This document shows positions 48,006 through 58,544 of a DNA stretch of 64,000 nt, in pieces (position 1 is the first letter of the stretch; each line of letters starts with the position of its first letter). A program made the translations under genes and the position numbers. The DNA lies in contig NC_059503.1 of the NCBI RefSeq assembly GCF_914767665.1, positions 38,440,001 to 38,504,000 on the forward strand, given 5' to 3'. The notes below the pieces were generated by a model that saw only the letters and a program-made list of their open reading frames with translations, was not told where the DNA came from and made no database searches. Source of the stretch: Harmonia axyridis (lineage: Eukaryota; Arthropoda; Insecta; Coleoptera; Coccinellidae).

Positions 48006-48060
48006 CATACCTAGATTTATTTTTTGAGTAATTTTCGACATCTTTTATTTCTTGAAGATA

Positions 48061-49588
48061 TATCGGGTGTCCCAAACTCGATGGCCTATTAGACGTTTCT
48101 GGAAAACTAATCATAATTTTGAGCTGAAAATTTGCATATTGGGGTTTGAGACAATGATCTTTCTCCCTAAAATATTTTCAGATCTCTACAACTTTCGGTT
48201 ATACCGGAAACAGACTACTTCTTCCTTATTTCAAATGGCACACCCAGTATATTATTGCATCATCAGATAGCTTTTTTGATGGCAATTTCGGCAATATGCC
48301 ATACCTTGGGTAAAAATTCGACGGTTCATGAGTTATTGGGATTCTTATGAAAAAAAAAGGTGGCGATGAGGACTCACATTTTTTTGAGTATTTCAGCAGA
48401 AAAAGCCTTTTTCGAAAAAAATTTGTTTTGTTTCGTTTACGCAAATACGTAGTATTATAAGACTGTTTTCGGTTTGGACCAAAAACGTACAGGGTGTTTA
48501 TAAGAGGATCATGAACTTGGACAACTCAAATTCATCAAAACTCAAGATTTTCAAATTAGAACCTATATTTTTTATTATTTCAGTCGATTCTACGTACAAA
48601 AATAGTGGGGGTTACTTCAGCAAACCCTATACCTAAAATGAATACTTCAAGAGTTATCGGGGAAGAACTTCAAATGAAAAAAACCGCTATTTATAACTGT
48701 GGGAATAACTGTCTGTTACTTCCGTAAAACACAGAAAGAAAATGAAATTCGATGTTTGGATAACTAAATTCTACATTTCATGAATTTTAATTAATTTTTC
48801 GTTGGTATTATTGAGAAATCCATAAACCAATACAATTTTCAATTACGAATAATTCATTACAATTCTTGATATGTCAAATTTAGTTATGGAAACATCGAAT
48901 TTTATTTTCTTTCTGTGTTTTACGGAAGTAACAGACAGTTATTCCCATAGTTATAAATAGCGGTTTTTCCTCATTTGAAGTTCTTCCCCGATAACTCTTG
49001 AAGTATTCATTTTAGGTATAGGGTTTGCTGAAGTAACCCCCACTATTTTTGTACGAAGAATCGACTGAAATAATAAAAAATATAGGTTCTAATTTGAAAA
49101 TCTTGAGTTTTGATGAATTTGAGTTGTCCAAGTTCATGATCCTCTTATAAACACCCTGTACATTTTTGGTCCAAGCCGAAAACAGTCTTATAATACTATG
49201 TATTTGCGTAAACGAAACAAAACAAATTTTTTTCGAAAAAGACTTTTTCTGCTGAAATATTCAAAAAAATGTGAGTCCTCATCGCCACCTTTTTTTTCAT
49301 AAGAATCCCAATAACTCATGAACCGTTGAATTTTTACCCAATGTATGGCATATTGCTGAAATTGCCATCAAAAAAGCTATCTAACGATGCAATAATATAC
49401 TGGGTGTGTCATTCGAAATAAGGAAGTAGTAGTCTGTTTTCGGTATAACCGGAAGTTGTAGAGATCTGAAAATATTTTAGGGAGAAAGATCATTGTCTCA
49501 AATCTCAATATGCAAATTTTCAGCTCAAAATTATGATTAGTTTTCCAGAAACGTCTAATAGGCCATCGAGTTTGGGACACCCGATATA
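48061..49588. mobile_element. Large near-perfect palindromic element, TA target
   Basis: Both ends read TATCGGGTGTCCCAAACTCG in inverse orientation. Each arm is about 740 bp and over the first 200 bases differs at only about five positions (my count). The centre (about 48800-48860) is a short AT-rich loop. It codes for nothing. Degraded relatives lie at 20923-21752 and 31839-32150. Such a long recent palindrome would fold into a hairpin when single-stranded or transcribed. Confidence 0.9.
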
Positions 49589-49599
49589 TGCCATATTGC

Positions 49600-50880
49600 C
49601 ACTTCCGAACTAGAACTCATTCGAGAATTGAAAGGAAACATAAGCAACGCATTTCAAAAACTTGGTTTCTTGTATAGCGGTTTCAGGGATTATCTGTTTG
49701 AGATACCTGTAGTGTAGATTTAACTGAATTAGGCTCATACTGAAATGAGAAATTGATTCAATTGAATGCCTTGAAATTGAAACTTTGCTTCTTGGTTGAA
49801 ACCTGATGCTTATGACTATTTGAATACTAGAAGAAATATTGCTTTCATAGTGGATAAATGATGACTCTATAGTTTTTTAAAAATAATGTAGAGAAAGAAT
49901 GTCTCTCTCTAAGTAAAAATACTTTTCGGTTCATGGAATCATCTTCAGCTCAAAGGAAAAACACAAATGTCCAATAGCACAACTGGGAATACCATTCACA
50001 CCATTATTTTCAGTTCAGAAAAACAGACACAATAGATGATTAATCATCACGCTGAAAAGAACTCACTCAAAAAATTGAATAGCAATGATAAAAATCTGAA
50101 CGTTGAACATTTCCAATTCCACATATCCCAAAAAAAAACCGAACGGTTTGAAATTCCAACCAAACCCCGAACTCTCTTCTATCAGATTCAAAACTTGCCA
50201 AATATCTGGCGAACAAAGTAGGTAAAGAAAACACGGAACTTTCCGGAGCAATAGCCACGAATAGGATTTCCATCGGTCTTAACTTTCCCAACTTTTACTC
50301 GTATTTGGTAAATTGCTTCAGTGTAAGATAATTCGGGTTTCTTAGGAAAATCATCCGCATCCCAAAGTCGGCACGTAGCCACCGACTTTTTAGGTATACT
50401 TTGGTTGATTCGACTCGATTTGTCAACTTGACGTGTGTGTGTATGTGACCGAACGTATTTTGGCTGGGTAATTTATGGCTGTTTGCGACAAGGGAGAGTA
50501 TCGGTAGGATGGTGAGAAACTATGAGAAAGGTCACAGCTGACTGGAAACAGTTATAATTCCGAGGTGTCACCTCCTATTTAACGATTTATGAAATGGAGA
50601 AAGAAACAGTCCCTCAAAAACTGAGCGTATCGTATGATTGTGAATTTTACGAAAATAACGACTGTCTAAAAAAATTGTCAAATAAGAACCGTATATGTTC
50701 AAGAAAATTCAATCTTTGATACACTATTCAGTCTGGAAAAGCCAAATGGAATTAATTCATTATCTAGGATATTGTCCAAAATGAAAGAATACCTACTCAG
50801 GAGCTCTTGAATGACGATTTTGATAGGAAAAATTATTATATTATCAAATGATGGACATGTTGAATAACAATATTAGGGAA
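49600..50880. other. Anonymous DNA with a possible exon-like frame
   Basis: On the minus strand about 50240-50382 reads LWDADDFPKKPELSYTEAIY and QIRVKVGKVKTDGNPIRGY. The composition looks protein-like and G+C is higher than nearby, but I cannot place the family and there is no clear donor. Confidence 0.3.
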
Positions 50881-50884
50881 GATA

Positions 50885-51170
50885 AACTAATATCTCACAG
50901 AAGACAACAGTTTATGGCGGATGGCCAAAGCACTGCGCTCAGATAGAAAACCAACCCCACCGATTCACGCTGAAGAAATGGTATACAGTCCAGAAGAAAA
51001 GGCTGAAACTTTCGCAAATAATCTCGAAAGCCAATGCAGCTGTAGTTACAACTATGCAGATTTAGACAACATTAAAGACGTCAACCGCAAAGTGAGAAGA
51101 GACTTGAGAAAAGAATCAACGGAAGCTCAATAGATCAAGTCTCTGCTAAACCAATGTTTCGCAATTGCCG
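50885..51170 (+). pseudogene. Jockey-type LINE fragment (linker before RT)
   Basis: Reads EDNSLWRMAKALRSDRKPTP, PIHAEEMVYSPEEKAETFAN and NLESQCSCSYN. The layout (SLW---K-L....PP-H....YS-EEKAE-FA-.LE-Q) is that of the region between the endonuclease and RT of jockey-clade ORF2 proteins. It is an isolated internal fragment. Confidence 0.7.
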
Positions 51171-51249
51171 TGCTAACCGTCAAAATTGCCGCTACTGTTC
51201 AACCGAAAATCCTCACAGGATGACGTAATTCCCTCATCAGGTTAGTTTA

Positions 51250-52525
51250 TGTAGGAAATGTTCTACAATATATCATAGGCCCCTTTTTCATCGACGGCAA
51301 TTTGAATGGCGAAAATTATTCAGCAGTAATTCAACATTTGTAAAATTTATATCGTGATCAAGAAAATCCTATAGAATACGATATGATTCCAACAGGATGG
51401 AGCACCACCATAATACCAACGCAGTATTCATTTTCCTAGTTCGAGAAAACGATCCAATTATTTTGAAAGGTATAAAGTAGAGAATTGAAAAAAAACATTC
51501 ACAAATACAATTTAGTTTTGAAATCGAAAACACCTGCTACCATAATTGCAATTATGAAATTGTTCTACACAAAATGTCCTTGCCAATATAGTTTCGTAGT
51601 TACGAATTTTTGAAACATTTTTTGGGACTGCAGAACGGCTTAGTGGATGTTATAATCTCGACACTTTTCTCGTCAATATTTTCATTTGTTTTTTCCACGA
51701 GAGAAGATATTTTACGGCAATAATAAATTAAAGGTAGTAAAATTAGCACCGTTTTTATCTCATAATGTTCTCACGGGAAATGAAATACTTCAAAATACTG
51801 AAGAATTAGTTGACCAAAAAGTGTGGATAGGTAGGCTCTTCCTTACGTGACTATCTTAGTTATTTTAAAATTACGCTAAATTTGCATATCGTAATTAGAA
51901 GTCTATGTAGGTATACTCCTGAAAGAACGAGACTGCATAATTTGGAATTCCACAAGGAAGTGAAATCTGCACTATTCATGGCTTGCTTTCCTCGTAGGAA
52001 AATAAAAGATCCGAAATCCTCAGTTCCAGAGCCAAAGAACTAATTCGCAATGCAGTGCCGGCTCGTCGAATGGAGCAACTGAGGCCGGGCCTCAGATGTA
52101 AAAATTAATAAAATGTGAATTTTTTGATAAATATAAAACGATTTTATCTAATTTCCAGTTCACCGCAGATAGAACGCCATGCTTGTAACCTCAGCATACC
52201 CGCTTTAGATGCACACGGCGGTAATAATACCAGAATTTTTTTACGGACTGAAGTGCATAAATCTGGGCTTGTAGGTTGAGCGCATCACCAAGATTGCGAC
52301 TGTTCGATGCGTGTCATTCCTCGTGCAAACAGGAATTTCACAAAGTATTAGTGAGGATCCTCAATTTTATGAGGAACTGTCCAATAGACTTTATATATAA
52401 AATGTACAAAATGACAATTAATCATGTTTTGTATCTTAGTTTGTAATTTATTTGAGTAAATAAAGAATAAACAGCAATGTGTTTATCATTTTGGCCTCCT
52501 TATTTGTTACCTATTAATTTTTGTA
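51250..52525. other. Anonymous DNA with a hAT-like end
   Basis: No gene recognised. At 52050 CAGTGCCGGCTCGTCGAATG resembles the start of a hAT-type element, but no matching second end was found. Confidence 0.35.
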
Positions 52526-52531
52526 TCTGTA

Positions 52532-54068
52532 CAGGTTGGGCAAATTTCGATGTTTTAGCACTACAACTTTTAAACCAGAGGTGATAGACAAAATCTGATA
52601 CCCACTTCTCGATCTCTTTTTCTGAGAAACTATCAAGGGTAGTATTCATTTTTGGCCACCTTCTTTTGTTTTCGAGTTATAAGCGAAAATTGGAAAAATG
52701 GCGATATCGAAAAACATTCATATCTCCGTTTATATTGATGATAGAGCTCTGAAATTTAAACATTATACAGGCACTTTTTCACGTAGAATCCAGTGGCGTA
52801 CTCGTCTTTTCGAAAGGGTTTTTAATTACGAAGCTATGACCCAAAGTTATGTTTTTTTAAATGGGAACACTATATTTCTATGGCATTTTTTGAAAGCTTA
52901 ATTTTTCCTGATTTCAAAAATATATAACATTGTATAGTTTGTATCAATATAAATAATGGAAAATGGTCAAAAACTTTTCTCACCTAAGTGTCTCAATATT
53001 TCTATGGTTTCAAATGTTGATGAGCATAGAAAAATTCAGCATTGTATCATTGGATGAACTAAAAGAGAATTTTGTAGTTTGCTTGAACACAGTTTCAAAT
53101 ATTCATCTATTTAATTCGGTGCGAAGTATCGAGAAGAGGTGTCGACTGTGCATTGCTGCAGATGGTCAACGATTTGAACATCTTCTCTAAAAATTTTATA
53201 CTCGTTCAAAGTTATTTCTGGTCAATTGTTATCACTATTAGGTTAAATATTATTTCTTGTTTGTTTCTTTCCTAATTAAATTGTTGATTTTAATCATATG
53301 TATGCCTTTATGTCATATGCTATTTGAAATTGATTGTGCGTATTCATTCTAGAGACCTATAGAAATAATTTATCAATGCATTCATCTCATTACAACTATC
53401 TCGATTGAAACAGTCGATGATGTGGATCTTTTCATTATTTCCGAAACCATTTTGGAAAGAAAAATTTATAAAATATATCTAAATCCGAATTTTGCCGAAA
53501 TTAGTAAAAATCATATAAATAATCAGATTGACGGAAGGATACTGCTCTTGTTATAAGAAGCTATATTTTTCTGTGCTCATCAACATTTGAAACCATAGAA
53601 ATATTGAGACACTTAGGTGAGAAAAGTTTTTGACCATTTTCCATTATTTATATTGATACAAACTATACGATGTTATATATTTTTGAAATCAGGAAAAATT
53701 AAGCTTTTGAAAAATGTCACAGAAATATAGTGTTCCCATTCAGAAAAACATAACTTTGGGTCATAGCTTCGTAATTAAAAACCCTTTTGAAAAGACGAGT
53801 ACGCCACTGGATTCTACGTAAAAAAGTGCCTGTATAATGTTTAAATTTCTGAGCTCTATCATCAATATAAACGGAGATATGAATGTTTTTCGATATCGCC
53901 ATTTTTCCAATTTTCGCTTATAACTCGAAAACAAAAGAAGGTGGCCAAAAATGAATACTACCCTTGATAGTTTCTCAGAAAGAGAGATCGAGAAGTGGGT
54001 ATCAGATTTTGTCCATCACCTCTGGTTTAAAAGTTGTAGTGCTAAAACATCGAAATTTGCCCACCCTG
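52532..54068. mobile_element. Large palindromic element with transposase remnant, TA target
   Basis: Ends CAGGTTGGGCAAATTTCGAT (left) and the inverse of CAGGGTGGGCAAATTTCGAT (right), flanked by TA (52530-52531, 54069-54070). The arms are inverted for about 500 bp each (for example ATGGCGATATCGAAAAACAT and its inverse). The roughly 520-base centre is unique and keeps a transposase tail, showing that the palindrome derives from a Tc1/mariner-type transposon. Confidence 0.88.
53041..53190 (+). pseudogene. Transposase C-terminal tail in palindromic element
   Basis: Reads LDELKENFVVCLNTVSNIHL and SVRSIEKRCRLCIAADGQRF followed by EHLL and a stop. The ending R-C-x-x-C-I-A-A-x-G-x-x-F-E-H-L is the usual C-terminus of insect Tc1/mariner-type transposases of the QHDGCPAHF kind. 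Everything upstream is lost. Confidence 0.6.
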
Positions 54069-54074
54069 TACATG

Positions 54075-54505
54075 ATGTGTATGTATAATGAGGAAATTAT
54101 TTAATGTTTTTTAACTTTTCATTTCACTCCAAAAAAGCACCAAACGTTATTTTTGTTGTTTCATAAATACAAAATATTATGTTTTTCAATTGTGATAATT
54201 TGTTCTTGAAAATAAATAGTTTTAAAGTATTTTTTGATGGTTTTAGTAGGGTTATTGGCGATGACCTCCATATAAAAGGTCAACGCTTCAAGGAATAATA
54301 ATTTAGAAGTCGAAGCACTAAGGCTAAAGGTGGCGTGGAATTTATTTATTCTTCGGGCCTTACCTGTCTCGAATGTCACGATCCGCCACTGTTACATTGC
54401 CACCGTTTGCATTTTTTCTTTATTGAATACACGCTCCGACAAGGCTATGTCATTAGCGTTCATGATTCATTAAATTATGACATTATAATATTACAGTAAG
54501 ATACT
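54075..54505. other. Anonymous DNA with a hAT-like end
   Basis: At 54371-54393 the minus strand reads CAGTGGCGGATCGTGACATT; a similar GTAGTGGCGGATCGTC lies at 14082. It looks like one terminus of a hAT-type element, but the other end is not evident. Confidence 0.35.
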
Positions 54506-54514
54506 AACTAAACG

Positions 54515-55030
54515 ATTATATTTCAAAATTGACGTCTCTGATGAATTTCAGGGTATTCTGCACTTGAGGGTTATTAATATTGAGGGCGTCTTCTATCTTC
54601 GAAGGAACATCATGGGTTCATTTTTGATATGTAAGCCTGGACACTGGTCCAAAATATACTCAACTGAGAGATGGGCATTGCAAAAGGTGCATTTGGGTGC
54701 GTCTTCTTTATTAAAAATATAAGAATGTGTTGTTATGGTGTGTCCGATTCGTTATCTCCGTAGTGTAACGTAGTGAAACTTGTAACTATTACAAATTTCG
54801 AAGAGTGGTTTTGGATGGTTGGCTCTATCTGTCTGAGCTTAGAGAGTGTTGTCTGTCATTCTGTGTTCCACTCGTTTTTGACGGTTCTTTTGTAGAAGCT
54901 TTTAAGGCCGTAACTAGTTATTTGATTCACGTATCAAGTATCCGAATATCTAGCGTCGTTTGCCTCTCGATCAGATTTTTCATTGCCAGGTATTCCCATA
55001 TCTTCATTTGTTTTGATTTTATTTTAGACA
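54515..55030 (-). pseudogene. LINE RNase H and C-terminal region
   Basis: The minus strand holds MGIPGNEKSDREANDARYSD (the end of an RNase H domain), then a tether with SKLRQIEPTIQNHSSK, and RIGHTITTHSYIFNKEDAPK with CTFCNAHLSVEYILDQCPG, the Cys-rich C-terminus of I/R1/jockey-type ORF2 proteins. Stops and small indels are present. Elements with an RNase H of this kind are a different lineage from the jockey-like family above. Confidence 0.8.
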
Positions 55031-55072
55031 TTTGATTATAACAGTGAATAGAAAGAACTACTGCAGCTAATC

Positions 55073-55203
55073 TAGCTTACAAATCGTGCTGACTCAAATC
55101 ATGTGACCATTCAACTATTCCCCAATGTCCCAATTGGTATTCTTCTTCCAATCTGGACAATAAAACAGCTTTTTCCACACTTACAAATCGATCAACACAT
55201 GCT
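55073..55203 (-). other. Possible last exon, unidentified
   Basis: After an ATTAG acceptor-like site the minus strand reads CVDRFVSVEKAVLLSRLEEE, then YQLGHWGIVEWSHDLSQHDL and TAA. The residue mix looks like a real conserved protein end, unlike neighbouring AT-driven frames. I do not recognise the family and see no convincing upstream exon. Confidence 0.3.
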
Positions 55204-55839
55204 AATGTTATAATAATTTAACTGATTTAAGTGTATCTACTGCATAAACAAAAACATAGACGGACTCCAAATTATAAGATAGTAAATGTCTGTTACTATT
55301 TTCCTTATCTTTTTGAGAAACTTCTGGACCATCCATCTGATGGAATCCATAACAGGATAGCATTTTTTCTTTATTGGACATTTGTTTGGACACCGTTGAA
55401 GGTCTTAATGGACATCCTTTTCTGATGGAATCAAGTCAAAAAGATGAAAGAAATGTCAATATAAATTTGATATTTGTGAGTTATCCTGGATTTATACAAC
55501 GAAGAGTCATAGTAGAGCAGTCTGTAAATATAAAATTCCTAATTCCTTACATTTTCACTAATTGAATTTCTTAAATAATTGTGCTGATAATGATTGCGAG
55601 CATTGATTGTGCTACTTTGCACAATAAGAACTGTTAGTACTTGAATATACAGCATTCCTATCAATATGTTTGGAGGTTAAAATCATTTGCTTAGTATTGT
55701 GGTGTCTTATTTTCAAATGGATCTACGATAAGTATTAATGTTTTCATCTTTTTTTCGTATGAAATCCGGAGTCAAGAAAAAACTCCCAGAAATCAAGAAT
55801 GGTATTACAATAGATAAAGATGAACTGAAAGACATTGTA

Positions 55840-56792
55840 AAGGGTGTTGTTTTTTTTAGAGCTATAGAACTTTAAATTGTAATAAAACAACGATGGATTA
55901 TTCGATTGACATGAATTTTATTTATCCGCAAGATATTCTTGTGGCATAACATTTTAAGTATGATTTCTGGCATATGCCAGCCACGGCTGACTCGGATTTA
56001 GTCTAACCTGGACGTCCAATTTTCGATGACTTTTTCCAACATTTGTGTCCGCATATCGGCAATAACACAGCGAATGTTGTCTTCCAAATGGTCAAGGGTT
56101 TGTGGCTTATCCGCATAGACCAATGACTTTACATAGCCCCACAGCATGTAGTCTAGCGGTGTTAAATCACAAGATCTTGGAGGCCAATTCACAGGTCCAA
56201 AACGTGAAATTAGGCGGTCACCAAACGGGTCTTTCAATAAATCGATTGTGGCACGAGCTGTGTGACATGTTGCGCCGTCTTGTTGGAACCACAGCTCCTT
56301 GACATCATGGTTGTTCAATACAGAAATGAAAAAGTTAGTGATCATGGCTCTATACCGATCACCATTGACTGTAACGTTCTGGCCTTCATCGTTTTTGAAG
56401 AAGTACAGACCAATGATTCCACCAGCCTCCACCAGCCCATAAAGTGCACCAAACAGTCAGTTTTTCTGGATGTAACAGTGTTTCGACATATACTTCAGGA
56501 TTAGCTTCACTCCAAATGCGGCAGTTTTGTTTGTTGACGTAGCCATTCAACCAGAAGTGCGCTTCATCGCTAAACAAAATAAAATGGACGTAGTGCGCGA
56601 TACGTATTCCGCACAGAACCATTATTTTCGAATTAAAATTGCACTATTTGCAAGCGTTGTTCAGGCGTGAGTCTATTCATGATGAATTGCCAAACCAAAC
56701 TGAGAATAAATCACTTGACAGCTGTTGAATCGGTCGCCATCTTGAACAGTAATGCCAACTTAAAGTTATATACCTCGAAAAAAAACACCCGT
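55840..56792 (-). mobile_element. Tc1/mariner-type (DD41D) transposon in the CIAO2A pseudogene
   Basis: Ends AAGGGTGTTGTTTTTTTT and, inverted, ACGGGTGTTTTTTTTCGAGG, flanked by TA (55838-55839, 56793-56794). Removing it and one TA joins GACATTGTA to TATGATTTG in the reading frame of the CIAO2A-like sequence, which proves the insertion site. About 953 bp, shorter than a full element because of an internal deletion. Confidence 0.92.
55998..56700 (-). pseudogene. DD41D transposase, deleted and frameshifted
   Basis: Starts near 56684 as MNRLTPEQRLQIVQF, keeps SVRNTYRALRP, then jumps by deletion to FILFSDEAHFWLNGYVNKQN (first Asp in SDEA). LHPEKLTVWCTLWAGG is followed by a ten-base tandem duplication (near 56418-56437) that shifts the frame. 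The rest is open for 144 codons: FQQDGATCHTA (second Asp), PPRSCDLTPLDYMLWGYVKS (third Asp) and NTRCVIADMRT-like tail. I count 41 residues between the second and third Asp, the DD41D spacing known for some insect mariner relatives. Much of the DNA-binding region is gone. Confidence 0.85.
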
Positions 56793-57099
56793 TATATGAT
56801 TTGATCAGAACTATCAGAGATCCAGGAAAACCTCATACTTTAGAGGATCTGAATGTTGTATGAAGAAGGAATTGAGGTAAAAGGAACATCTGATCATGTA
56901 TGCATAGTACGTATTGAATTTAACCCTACAGTACCTCATTGCTCTTTAGTCACACTCATAGGATTATGCATCAGAGTAAAACTGGAAAGAAATGATCCTT
57001 TCAAGCTTGATATTTATATTAAGGAAGGAGCGCATACCACTGAAGAATGGAGAATCCTAGATTGAAAGAAATGGTAGAGAATTATATCAAATAAGAAGA

Positions 57100-58540
57100 C
57101 TGACACATATAGTATTATGAAAATTGTTAAAGCATAGATATCTTTATATATTTAAAAGTATTTTTTTCTGAAAATTTAAAACTTTGGTATTAGGTACACG
57201 TTGTTACAGTCCCATTTGTTATACGAGTAGTACATCAACAATAAAGCAAACATACCTGCACCATCTGCCTGCTCCAGTTTGAAACGATTCAACTTCTGTG
57301 TAAGTTCTTAGACCCTCAATGCCATTATGCTTCCACCAAAATGCGTTTATACGCCACAAACTGGTGGGAGGTAATCCGAAGTTCAGCTTGAAATCTGATC
57401 TTTTCATGTCTGTTCATTTGTTGAATCAATATATGCTAAATTACTATGTGCTACGTGCACAAATATTGAACGAACAAGCTTATCCGGAAACACCTGATAA
57501 GCTTGTGTGCACGTAGCACATAATAATTTTGTATATTGATTTGAATAATTTCATCAAGTTCCGAGGTTATGGTCTATAATATTGGAATAATCATGGAATT
57601 ATGATGATGGGCGACATGTCAGTATTATTTCTTTATCAATTCTTTCTTATTTTTGCTTACTACTTTGGGAAGCCCTTTCAATATATTTTTAATTGTATTC
57701 AGCATGTCACACAGTGACAAAATATGAGATATAGTTCATGTATCAAAAAGAACTGATGAATGGGAGCAAGCATTAAAAAAATTCTATAACTAGGTGATAG
57801 TTAAGGATATTTTTTGGTAGGTAATTCATCATCATCATTTATTCACCATCAATCTAATATACATGGCAGGACAAAAATAGATATATGAAAAAAGTGTCAA
57901 CATATAATAGTACAAGAGGTAGCTAGCGTAAATTTTTACTAGGAATTCTATACCGGATGAATTTAATTTTGGTAGTAGTTCAATACTCAAGCATAAGCAA
58001 AGTTTGCGTCAACTGCCGCACAGTGGAAGGTGATTCCTGTTTTAGTCATTTCATGTCACGCCAAAATTAATGATTTCAGACATTTCCTACTGAAAAATAA
58101 TAATCAGCGGTTTTGAAAGCGGTGGGTTATGTCAGTCGTGTATACGTACAGTGTGGAAAAGCCAAATGGGAGAATTCATTATTACATATTCATGAAAAAT
58201 CCCCAAATCTATCAATTTCAAATTGTCATTCTTCTTCGTAAAAATATGAACCGTACCTCGGACATCCCCAAATTTTTCGAATAGAAAATTGTGATAGATC
58301 GTTCAAAGGGTATCGTCATTCTTCATTCAGAAATGGTATAATTTTCATGTTCATTGCGAAATAAAGAATGAAAAAAATATCTCGTCATTCTTTATTCAGA
58401 AATGGTATAATTTTCATGTTTATTGCACAATTTAAAATAGAAAAAAAAAGTGGTTAGTGAAATTAGGTATAATATCAAAAACTAAAATGTAATTATTAAT
58501 GTTAGATATATTTCAGATAAAATTATCGTTCCGAAGATTT
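57100..58540. other. Anonymous DNA with a hairpin and a tandem repeat
   Basis: 57428-57535 is a palindrome (ATGTGCTACGTGCACAA... and TTGTGTGCACGTAGCACAT) of MITE type. 58313-58430 is a 69-base unit in two tandem copies (TCGTCATTCTTCATTCAGAA). GTGTGGAAAAGCCAAATGGG at 58150 resembles 50732. No gene recognised. Confidence 0.5.
57428..57535. repeat. Short palindromic MITE-like hairpin
   Basis: TTACTATGTGCTACGTGCAC and its inverse form the ends of a 100-base dyad with a second inner dyad, ACAAGCTTATCCGG/CCTGATAAGCTTGT. Confidence 0.75.
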
Positions 58541-58544
58541 AATT

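Larger units (their letters stand above)
55759..57094 (+). pseudogene. MIP18/CIAO2A (galla-1) family pseudogene
   Basis: Reads MKSGVKKKLPEIKNGITIDK and DELKDIV to 55839; after the transposon at 55840-56792 it resumes as YDLIRTIRDPGKPHTLEDLN. A two-base loss near 56860 shifts the frame, then YEEGIEVKGTSDHVCIVRIE, FNPTVPHCSLVTLIGLCIRV and KLERNDPFKLDIYIKEGAHT follow. The next helix (INKQINDKERVAAA-type) is deleted and the end survives in another frame as MENPRLKEMVENYIK. This is the DUF59 protein of the cytosolic iron-sulfur assembly targeting machinery; the PHC motif with its reactive Cys is kept. With an insertion, a frameshift and a deletion it cannot make a normal protein. No introns are seen, so it may be a processed copy of a gene elsewhere. 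Confidence 0.85.

Noticed and set aside
48052..49580. Paired 70-codon frames on both strands as a small gene family
   Set aside because: They are mirror images in a palindrome with no coding signature.
52698..52901. Repeated frame MAISKNIHISVYIDDRA (also 53717-53902 on the other strand)
   Set aside because: The two are the inverted arms of one palindromic element, so similarity does not mean coding.
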